DNA of 7,997 nt. Origin: JAAEQG01 sp023133475 (GTDB lineage Bacteria; Planctomycetota; Phycisphaerae; UBA1845). The notes under the pieces were generated by a model. The model was not told the DNA's origin. It made no database searches and worked only from the letters and a program-made list of their open reading frames with translations. Shown piece after piece: positions 1-5,019 of the stretch (position 1 is its first letter; the number at the start of each line of letters is the position of its first letter). Position numbers and translations under genes: made by a program. The DNA lies in NCBI GenBank assembly GCA_030631415.1, contig DAOVLE010000231.1, positions 1-7,997 of the forward strand, written 5' to 3'.

Positions 1-72
1 CAATGTTTCCCTTCCCCCCATTTTCCATTTTTAATTTTCCATTTTCCATTTTCTCCATTCTCCATTCTCCGG
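1..72. repeat. AT-rich low-complexity word repeat, copy 1
   Basis: The stretch is built from recurring words such as CCATTTT, TTTTAATTTTCC and CTCCATT. Positions 5-44 match 1574-1613 in the same orientation at 39 of 40 positions (the single difference is 12 versus 1581). A related version lies at 2210-2252. No coding potential is visible. It ends about 40 bases before the phosphatase start codon. The same short words in three gaps point to a dispersed repeat family rather than to chance AT-richness. I cannot name the family. Confidence 0.6.
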
Positions 73-113
73 GTGACTTGCAATACTTGACTCATCGTGG
101 GATTCTGTAGTTT

Positions 114-1370
114 ATGGACGAGGAGCAGCTTAGAGGGCAAATCCGGGACCTGACCGCGTTGTTGGAAGTCTCCAAGCACCTGGGCTCCACCACGGAGTTG
201 GTGCCCCTGCTCCGGCGGGTGGAGACGGCGACGCTGGAAGTGCTTAACTGCGAGCGAGCCACGGTGTTTCTGTACGACGCCGCAAGCGATGTGCTCTATA
301 GCAAGGTGGCTACCGCGGAAAGCGAGATACGCTTTTCCGCGAAACTGGGTGTGGCGGGTGATACCGTGAGAAGCCGCTCCATCGAGAACGTCCCGGAGGC
401 CTACGCCGACCCGCGTTTTAATCCCGAGATCGACAAAAAAACCGGCTACAGAACGCGAAGCATTCTTGCCATTCCGCTGACCGGTTACAGCGGGGAGATT
501 GTGGGAGTTCTGCAATCGCTCAACAAGCGTGGTGGGGTGTTCGACCGGCGGGATGAAGAGGCAGGGATGATTCTGGGTTCGCTGGCGGGGGTTGCGATCC
601 AGCGGCAGATGTTGTTGGACGAGTTCGCCGACAAGCAGCGCTTGCTGCACGACCTGGCGGTCGCCCGCGAAATTCAAAAATCGCTCCTGCCCAAGGGCGA
701 CCCGACAGTGGAAGGGTACGACATCGCCGGATGGAATCAACCGGCAGATGAGACGGGTGGAGACTGTTACGATTATGTGTCCTTGCCCGGTGGGGGCATC
801 GGGTTATTGGTGGCGGACGCAACCGGGCATGGGATCGGGCCGGCCTTGATCGTGTCGGAGTGCCGGGCGCTGATTCGAGCGTTGAGTATGGCCACCGATG
901 ATCTGTCGATGATTATGTTGCGGGTGAACGAGTTGCTGCTGCAGGATCTCGCTGGGGGGCGGTTTGTGACCGCCTTCTTCGGGGTGCTCGACCCCCACGT
1001 GCATGCCATCGAGTACGTCAGCGCCGGTCACGGCCCACTACTGCACTGGGATGCCGAAACTGATCGAGGGGAAGAAATCAACGCCAGCACCATGCCGTTG
1101 GCGGTCTGGTCCGAGTTCGATGCGAAACCGGGGGTTCCCATAAAGATGAAACCGGGAGACATCCTGGTCATAATTACCGACGGTTTCTTCGAATGGATAA
1201 ATCCCGACGCCGAGCAGTTCGGAACCGAGCGTATTTTTGAGATTGTCCGCGCCCACCGAGCCGCACCCGCCCAAGACATCATCCAGCGACTTCATCAGGC
1301 GGTAGTGCAGTTTGGCAGAGGAACCGTACAGGCAGACGATCTAACCGTGATAGTGGTGAAGCGGGAATGA
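114..1370 (+). CDS. GAF domain-PP2C (SpoIIE/RsbU-type) serine phosphatase
   Basis: This is a cytoplasmic signalling phosphatase of 418 residues. Members of this family usually dephosphorylate a STAS-domain anti-anti-sigma factor and so release a sigma factor under stress. Residues about 25-165 look like a GAF sensor domain (RATVFLYD, then RSILAIPL and GVLQSLNKR near its end). A helical linker follows with AREIQKSLLP at 184-193, the usual lead-in to this phosphatase class. The catalytic domain spans about 200-418 and keeps the metal-binding acidic residues: GGD at 215-217 with D220, DATGHG from D235, TDG with D356 and E360, and DDLT at D408/D409. It is therefore probably active. No transmembrane segment is visible. 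The ATG at 114 has no clear Shine-Dalgarno site. I see no anti-sigma kinase or STAS gene nearby, so the partner and the GAF ligand are unknown. The stop codon sits inside a GAATGAGG direct repeat. The family is clear, the pathway is inferred. Confidence 0.93.
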   Translation: MDEEQLRGQIRDLTALLEVSKHLGSTTELVPLLRRVETATLEVLNCERATVFLYDAASDVLYSKVATAESEIRFSAKLGVAGDTVRSRSIENVPEAYADPRFNPEIDKKTGYRTRSILAIPLTGYSGEIVGVLQSLNKRGGVFDRRDEEAGMILGSLAGVAIQRQMLLDEFADKQRLLHDLAVAREIQKSLLPKGDPTVEGYDIAGWNQPADETGGDCYDYVSLPGGGIGLLVADATGHGIGPALIVSECRALIRALSMATDDLSMIMLRVNELLLQDLAGGRFVTAFFGVLDPHVHAIEYVSAGHGPLLHWDAETDRGEEINASTMPLAVWSEFDAKPGVPIKMKPGDILVIITDGFFEWINPDAEQFGTERIFEIVRAHRAAPAQDIIQRLHQAVVQFGRGTVQADDLTVIVVKRE

Positions 1371-1398
1371 GGAATGAGGCAAGAGGAACCCGGAACTC

Positions 1399-1424
1399 GG
1401 TTGGTGGGTTCCACCCACCCTACG
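1399..1424. repeat. REP-like hairpin repeat
   Basis: A perfect 7-bp stem, GGTGGGT (1403-1409) with ACCCACC (1413-1419), encloses a TCC triloop, which reads GGA on the minus strand. The whole 26-bp unit reappears in inverse orientation at 6555-6600, where it is identical except for a 20-bp internal addition. It lies 29 bases after the phosphatase stop. The T-tract needed for an intrinsic terminator is absent, so I read it as a repeat. Confidence 0.7.
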
Positions 1425-1471
1425 TCCGATCCTGTTTTCATGGTTTCCAGGTGCCGCCAAAGGCAGCATCC

Positions 1472-1524
1472 ACACGCTCCCCTGCGGGTCGCCGCTAAAC
1501 ATTGCAGATTTGTCGCCGTTAAAT
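1472..1524 (+). repeat. Dispersed repeat with two GCCG(C/T)TAAA words, forward copy
   Basis: It contains CACGCTCCCC (1473-1482) and then two spaced copies of a GCCGYTAAA word (1491 and 1515). The same arrangement occurs in reverse complement at 2101-2154. From the first GCCGCTAAAC onward the two copies agree at 28 of 34 positions, and the leading ten bases are identical. No open frame of note runs through it. The copies flank the candidate ncRNA unit on both sides. Function unknown. Confidence 0.6.
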
Positions 1525-1540
1525 ACCCCGGCGCCGTTGT

Positions 1541-1617
1541 GAGCGCCCACATTCTCAATTCTCAATTCATCACGTTTCCCATCCCCCCATTTTCCATTTT
1601 TAATTTTCCATTTGTTT
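1541..1617. repeat. AT-rich low-complexity word repeat, copy 2
   Basis: It begins with CGCCCACATT (1544-1553), continues with tandem CTCAATT words, and ends with the 40-bp segment 1574-1613 that nearly duplicates 5-44. The CGCCCACATT lead-in recurs at 2210-2219 before a third version of the word repeat. No gene is seen. Confidence 0.6.
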
Positions 1618-1655
1618 AATTTCCCCCAGAAAGTCCGGCAATTTTTAATTACGCT

Positions 1656-1684
1656 TTGGATACGGTGGTTGTCGATGTTAGAAT
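1656..1684 (+). promoter_or_regulatory. Sigma70-like promoter for the candidate ncRNA
   Basis: A -35-like TTGGAT (1656-1661) and a -10-like TAGAAT (1679-1684) are separated by exactly 17 bases. The expected start, six to seven bases after the -10 box, is 1690-1691. That is the first base of the terminal stem of the RNA described next. The -10 matches consensus at five of six positions, the -35 only at three of six. The placement relative to the stem and the downstream terminator carries most of the support. Confidence 0.5.
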
Positions 1685-1689
1685 AGATC

Positions 1690-1907
1690 GGTAGTCCAAT
1701 GAAGATTCTGCCATGTACGTCAGGGAGAAACTATTGGCTGAACCGTATAGCGAACCTCGGGAAACTGTATAGACAGCGTCAAACGACGTACCGGCCCTTA
1801 GAGGTTGGCGGTCCGGGCGGCTGGCGGTTGCCCACTTATTGCAGAGGTTCGCCAATATTCACCCAACGGCATTGCGGTGGTTTCTTCGCTATATTGGGCT
1901 ACCGGAG
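1690..1907 (+). ncRNA. Candidate structured non-coding RNA, possibly 6S-like
   Basis: The 5' end GGTAGTCCAAT (1690-1700) pairs with ATTGGGCTACC (1893-1903) through 11 bp with one G-U, giving a closed RNA of about 214 nt bounded by a promoter and a terminator. Inside, a rod-like fold is possible: GAAGA (1701-1705) with TCTTC (1883-1887), TGCC (1709-1712) with GGCA (1868-1871), GGG (1723-1725) with CCC (1862-1864), and 1732-1744 with 1846-1857 as 12 bp with one bulge (T1739). Apical hairpins include 1776-1789 (AAAC loop) and 1815-1833. A competing 9-bp perfect helix pairs TATAGCGAA (1746-1754) with TTCGCTATA (1885-1893). No convincing reading frame exists: an ATG at 1713 meets a TAG after 19 codons. 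Size, closed ends, internal bubbles and the autonomous unit fit 6S RNA. I see none of the conserved words of RNase P, tmRNA or SRP RNA. The 6S identity is inference only. Confidence 0.55.
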
Positions 1908-1945
1908 GCGGGCTTGCCGTTTTAACGGATAAAGCCCGCTTTTTT
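1908..1945 (+). terminator. Intrinsic terminator of the candidate ncRNA
   Basis: GCGGGCTT (1908-1915) pairs perfectly with AAGCCCGC (1932-1939), followed directly by six T residues (1940-1945). The loop can form a small inner hairpin, CCGTT with AACGG (1917-1928). The T-tract occurs only on the plus strand, so the terminator acts on plus-strand transcripts. It begins four bases after the closing stem of the RNA. Confidence 0.8.
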
Positions 1946-1983
1946 CGGCGCCCTGCGGTGCCAGGCGAATGTCACTTGCGGTG

Positions 1984-2075
1984 GAGGCAACAGGCAAATG
2001 TAGGGCGGGTTCCACCCGCCATGCAATGCGACAAACGCCGCGCAATGCAACAAAGGCGGGTGAAACCCGCCCTAC
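1984..2075. repeat. REPIN-like inverted hairpin doublet with TGTTGCC motif
   Basis: Two 21-bp arms, 2000-2020 and 2055-2075, are inverted repeats of each other at 20 of 21 positions and start with GTAGGGCGGGT. Each arm is itself a hairpin: GGCGGGT with ACCCGCC, triloop TCC (GGA on the other strand) at 2011-2013 and triloop GAA at 2062-2064. The 34-base spacer contains GCAATGC twice. Just outside, 1984-1997 is the reverse complement of two units of the TGTTGCC heptamer that forms the array at 7940-7997. No RAYT transposase is present in the window. The REPIN name is by analogy of structure. Confidence 0.7.
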
Positions 2076-2100
2076 AACTCTTAAGCATAACCACACCGAG

Positions 2101-2154
2101 ATGTTTAGCGGCGACAAGTCCGCAGCGTTTAGCGGCTCCCCAACGGGGAGCGTG
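2101..2154 (-). repeat. Dispersed repeat with two GCCGCTAAAC words, inverted copy
   Basis: Read on the minus strand, this is the second copy of the element at 1472-1524: CACGCTCCCC and then GCCGCTAAAC twice with a spacer ending in TTGTC. Here both TAAAC words are intact, whereas the forward copy has diverged in the second. The copy also forms a short CTCCCC/GGGGAG hairpin at its 5' end on that strand. Confidence 0.6.
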
Positions 2155-2209
2155 AAAAATGGAGCATGGAGCATGAGGATTGAAGCATGGGAAATGAGGT
2201 ATTGCAACG

Positions 2210-2252
2210 CCCACATTTTCCATTTTCAATTTCCCATTTTCAATTTCCCATC
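2210..2252. repeat. AT-rich low-complexity word repeat, copy 3, overlapping the rsmG 3' end
   Basis: After CGCCCACATT (2210-2219) come alternating CCATTTTCAATTT words that extend into the last codons of rsmG. The rsmG stop codon (2226-2228) and about nine C-terminal residues (QDGKLKMGN) are encoded by the repeat. The stretch 2155-2209 upstream has related GGAGCATG and GGAAATGAGG words but no gene. Confidence 0.6.
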
Positions 2253-2930
2253 CTGCTTCCGGAAGACCCACAAGACCCGCTCCAGCGCCTGGTCAACTGC
2301 TCGCAAGCGATAGGGGTATGGATCGAGCACGGTGATCCGATGGCGTCGGGCAGTCTGGACGCCTTCTCGGCGCTCGTCATCGGAAATATCACGGGTCTTG
2401 TATGCGACGATGTATCCGCCACGCTTCACCAGATTGTGCGACTGCTCCACGCACTTGCGCAAGCTGCCCACCGCCTTGTAGAGCACTAGATCAAAGCGAC
2501 GCTGTGGTTTCCATTCGCCCGCCCGGTGCTGCTCGGCGGTCAGGTTGTGCAAGCCCACCCGCGCCGACATATCAGCTACAAAACGCACCTTCTTGCCGGT
2601 CGAGTCGATGGCAACCACCTGCCAGTGAGGCCTCATGATGGCCAAGGGAGCCGCCGGGAAACCCGCACCAGTGCCGACATCGAGCACCCGCCGGACTCGG
2701 GCACCGGCGTTCTCCACCCAGCCCAGCAAGAACAAAGCATCGGCGAAATGCTTCACCGCCGCCTCGGCTGGATCGGTGATCCGGGTGAGATTGAAGCGCT
2801 GGTTGGCTTCGACCACCCCGGCAAAATAAGCATACATCAGACCCACTTGCGCCTCATCCGGTGCGGGAACCCCTGCCCCCAAGGCATCGGCAAGGGCGGA
2901 GCGGAAACGGTCTTCATCCGATGTGCTCAT
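2226..2930 (-). CDS. rsmG: 16S rRNA (guanine-N7) methyltransferase RsmG (GidB)
   Basis: RsmG transfers a methyl group from S-adenosylmethionine to G527 (E. coli numbering) in helix 18 of 16S rRNA, and its loss in other bacteria gives low-level streptomycin resistance. The 234-residue product has the family landmarks: NQRFNLTRI at 43-51, KHFADAL at 60-66, the SAM-binding loop VLDVGTGAGFP at 82-92, VVAIDSTGKKVRF at 105-117, and FDLVLYKAVGSL with KRGGYIVAYK at 146-178. The usual Arg in the FDLV..RA segment appears as Lys here (K152), a mild deviation. The ATG overlaps the ade stop as ATGA, so translation is probably coupled to ade and no separate promoter is expected. The last nine or so residues come from a dispersed low-complexity repeat that also provides the stop, making the protein somewhat longer than the E. 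coli enzyme (about 207 residues). Confidence 0.94.
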   Translation of the reverse strand: MSTSDEDRFRSALADALGAGVPAPDEAQVGLMYAYFAGVVEANQRFNLTRITDPAEAAVKHFADALFLLGWVENAGARVRRVLDVGTGAGFPAAPLAIMRPHWQVVAIDSTGKKVRFVADMSARVGLHNLTAEQHRAGEWKPQRRFDLVLYKAVGSLRKCVEQSHNLVKRGGYIVAYKTRDISDDERREGVQTARRHRITVLDPYPYRLRAVDQALERVLWVFRKQDGKLKMGN

Positions 2931-4651
2931 GAGGCTATCAGATCGATACGCTCGAACCGGTCCACATCAACCAGGCCCTGGTCGGTAAGCTTCAGCGATC
3001 CGATAACCGACAGGCTCAGGAACGACAAAGCCATAAACGGGCGGCGGAGCTTGCATTGGAGCTTGCGGGCGGCATCGTTCACCGCTTGCAGTTGTCGGCT
3101 TAACACCTCCGCTGGTTCGTTGCTCATCAGCCCGGCGATGGGCAGGGGCACGTCAGCCAATACCTTCCCGTCCTTGACCACGCAGAACCCGCCACGGATT
3201 CTTACGATGTGCACGGCGGCGGTGAACATGTCCGCATCGTTGGTGCCGGCCACCACCAGATTGTGCGAATCATGAGCCACCGAGGAGGCAATCGCCCCAC
3301 CCTGTAAGCCAAACCCCCGCACGAAACCCAGGCCGACGTTGCCGCTGGCTTGATGCCGCTCGATCACCGCGAGCTTGGCGATGTCCCGGGCGGGATCGGC
3401 GCTGATCCGCCCGCCGACCACCGGCATCTCCTCGATGCCGCGCCCGGTGACGATCGAGCCTTCGCGGGCTTCGATAATGTGAGCCGACACGGTATCCGCC
3501 TCGCTGCCCACGTCAATCGCCAGATGCTCGGGTTTAAGCCAATGGATGTTCACCGTGCTGCGCACGATGGGTTTATGCGGACTGGGTGCGTCACTCTCGA
3601 CATACTGCCCGTCCGCCGCCACCAGTTTCCCCATGTGATACACACGCGATACGCGACAATCCTTGAGGTCCTCGAGAACAACAAGCGAAGCCTTGTAACC
3701 CGGCGCCACCGCCCCTACCCCACGCAGGCCAAAGTAGCGGGCGGCGGTGAAACCAGCCATCTTGATGGCGAAGATCGGCGGGATGCCTTGGGCAATGGCC
3801 CGACGCACCATGTGGTCGATCTGCCCTTCAGCCAGCAGGTCGGTCACGTCCTTGTCATCGGTGACGAAGATGAAACGGTCCACGGTCTCCGGCGTCACCA
3901 GCGGAAGCAGGGCGTCCAGGTTCCGGGCTGCCCCACCCTCACGGATCATGATGTACATCCCCAGGCGCAGTTTCTCGCGGGCTTCCTCGGCGGTGCTGCA
4001 TTCGTGATCGCTCTGCACGCCTGAAGCCACGTAGGCGTTGAGGTCCTTGCCGCTCAACCCCGGGGCATGCCCGTCGATCACCCGGCCGTAAGCCACCTTC
4101 AACTTGTCCACCACCTCTTCCACGCGATTGACCACCCCGGGGTAATTCATCACCTCCGCCAGCCCCAGCACCCACTCGTCGGAAAACAACGGCAGCAGGT
4201 CTATCGCGCTCAACTCGCCGCCGGAACTTTCAAACTGCGAAGCCGGAACACACGAACTGAGCATCATATACACGTGGATGGGGCAGTATTTACTGCTCGA
4301 AAGGATGAAGCGGATGCCCTCAGCCCCCAACACGTTGGCAATCTCATGCGGGTCTGCCACCACCGCCGTGGTGCCGTGGGCAACCACCACCTTGGCGAAC
4401 TCGAACACGCTGAGCATCGACGATTCGATGTGCACGTGCCCGTCGATGAACCCCGGGCAAATGTATTGCCCCCCCAGATCGACGATCTCCGCGCCTTCGT
4501 ATTCCCCAATGCCCACGATGGATTCCCCGGCGATTGCAACGTCAGCCTGGAGTATTTCGTTGGAAACGACGTTGACAATGTGCCCATTTCGCAAGACCAA
4601 CTCGGCAGGCTCGCGCCCGGCGGCGATGTCGATGATTTGTTCGGGTTCCAT
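2927..4651 (-). CDS. ade: Adenine deaminase
   Basis: Adenine deaminase (amidohydrolase superfamily, metal-dependent) converts adenine to hypoxanthine and ammonia in purine salvage. The 574-residue length fits the family. Visible landmarks are PGFIDGHVHIESS with metal ligands H72 and H74, VADPHEIANVLG at 98-109, EVMNYPGVV at 166-174, GHAPGLSG with H195, SDHECST with H216, FVTDDKDVTDLL at 262-273, and the C-terminal FGLQGGAIASSVAHDSHNLVVAGTND typical of Ade rather than of other amidohydrolases. The frame is open up to 4783, but I place the start at 4651: AAAGGA lies six bases upstream, residues after it match the family N terminus, and the extra 44 codons run through a hairpin repeat. Its stop overlaps the rsmG start by four bases. 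Grouping with rsmG looks like a cotranscribed housekeeping pair rather than a shared pathway. Confidence 0.96.
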   Translation of the reverse strand: MEPEQIIDIAAGREPAELVLRNGHIVNVVSNEILQADVAIAGESIVGIGEYEGAEIVDLGGQYICPGFIDGHVHIESSMLSVFEFAKVVVAHGTTAVVADPHEIANVLGAEGIRFILSSSKYCPIHVYMMLSSCVPASQFESSGGELSAIDLLPLFSDEWVLGLAEVMNYPGVVNRVEEVVDKLKVAYGRVIDGHAPGLSGKDLNAYVASGVQSDHECSTAEEAREKLRLGMYIMIREGGAARNLDALLPLVTPETVDRFIFVTDDKDVTDLLAEGQIDHMVRRAIAQGIPPIFAIKMAGFTAARYFGLRGVGAVAPGYKASLVVLEDLKDCRVSRVYHMGKLVAADGQYVESDAPSPHKPIVRSTVNIHWLKPEHLAIDVGSEADTVSAHIIEAREGSIVTGRGIEEMPVVGGRISADPARDIAKLAVIERHQASGNVGLGFVRGFGLQGGAIASSVAHDSHNLVVAGTNDADMFTAAVHIVRIRGGFCVVKDGKVLADVPLPIAGLMSNEPAEVLSRQLQAVNDAARKLQCKLRRPFMALSFLSLSVIGSLKLTDQGLVDVDRFERIDLIAS

Positions 4652-4657
4652 GTGAGT

Positions 4658-4663
4658 TCCTTT
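4658..4663 (-). promoter_or_regulatory. Ribosome binding site of ade
   Basis: AAAGGA on the minus strand is six bases upstream of the ATG at 4651. It is the clearest Shine-Dalgarno site in the window and decides the ade start against the longer open frame reaching 4783. Confidence 0.7.
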
Positions 4664-4703
4664 ATGCAGAACCAGGTGCTCTGTTGCCCATGAACTGATA
4701 GTT

Positions 4704-4785
4704 GGGTGGCCCATGGCTTTAGCCGTGGGGGACGCGAATTGTATCAGGTATTCGCGTCCCCCACCGCTAAAGCGGTGGGCCACCC
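4704..4785. repeat. Two-hairpin inverted element in the ade leader
   Basis: Arms 4704-4739 and 4750-4785 are inverted repeats matching at 33 of 36 positions around a 10-base spacer. Each arm can also fold alone. The first pairs CCCATGGC with GCCGTGGG (4710-4729), the second pairs CCCACCGC with GCGGTGGG (4760-4779), both with a TTTA/TAAA tetraloop. The differences between arms fall in the local stems and preserve pairing. The element lies 53 bases upstream of the ade start codon, on the ade side of the divergent gap, so it may be in the ade leader or upstream of its promoter. I could not identify a convincing ade promoter. Confidence 0.75.
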
Positions 4786-4834
4786 ATCAAACTTATTTAG
4801 GAATCGTTCTACCATATATTGTGGTAACCTCAGT

Positions 4835-4910
4835 CAAGGAGATACCCCCTTATTTCTTTATCAATCTGCGTAATCTGTGTAATCTGCGGATGCGTTCTCT
4901 TATCTCCTTG
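4835..4910. repeat. MITE-like repeat with 10-bp terminal inverted repeats
   Basis: CAAGGAGATA (4835-4844) and TATCTCCTTG (4901-4910) are perfect 10-bp inverted ends of a 76-bp unit. The interior holds three tandem 9-mers, AATCTGCGT, AATCTGTGT and AATCTGCGG (4863-4889). I see no obvious target-site duplication. Tandem AATCTGCGT words of this kind recur in many environmental bacterial genomes, from memory. The remainder of the gap (4786-4834 and 4911-4984) shows no gene, only a short TACCA/TGGTA inverted repeat at 4810-4826. Confidence 0.5.
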
Positions 4911-4984
4911 TGGTTGCAGCCAAAAGCCGCGTCAAGCCATTGCCGGGCGATTATAGCAACTTGAGCCTCGTTCCGCACCGCGCC

Positions 4985-5013
4985 TTGCAAGTGATGCGTC
5001 CTGATTCTATAAA
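4985..5013 (+). promoter_or_regulatory. Probable asnS promoter giving a leaderless mRNA
   Basis: TTGCAA (4985-4990) and TATAAA (5008-5013) are 17 bases apart, matching the sigma70 consensus at four and five of six positions. The expected start is 5019-5020, that is, at or next to the A of the asnS ATG. The bases before the ATG (GTCCGC) contain no Shine-Dalgarno site, which agrees with a leaderless message. Confidence 0.5.
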
Positions 5014-5019
5014 GTCCGC

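Noticed and set aside
1690..1907. RNase P RNA, tmRNA or SRP RNA as the identity of the structured RNA
   Set aside because: The GAGGAAAGTCCGGGC-type core of RNase P, the tRNA-like ends of tmRNA and the GGAA-tetraloop SRP domain are all absent.
1713..1922. A small protein starting at the ATG at 1713, continuing past a TAG for about 70 codons
   Set aside because: The TAG comes after 19 codons, there is no ribosome binding site, and the complementary ends of the region fit a structural RNA better.
1805..2155. A 116-codon plus-strand open frame
   Set aside because: It crosses the intrinsic terminator and the REPIN-like doublet and has no recognisable protein features.
3350..4024. A 224-codon plus-strand open frame opposite ade
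   Set aside because: It is a shadow of the adenine deaminase gene with no domain of its own.
4652..4783. A 44-residue N-terminal extension of adenine deaminase
   Set aside because: It is encoded by an inverted hairpin repeat, and a good Shine-Dalgarno site precedes the internal ATG at 4651, where the family N terminus begins.
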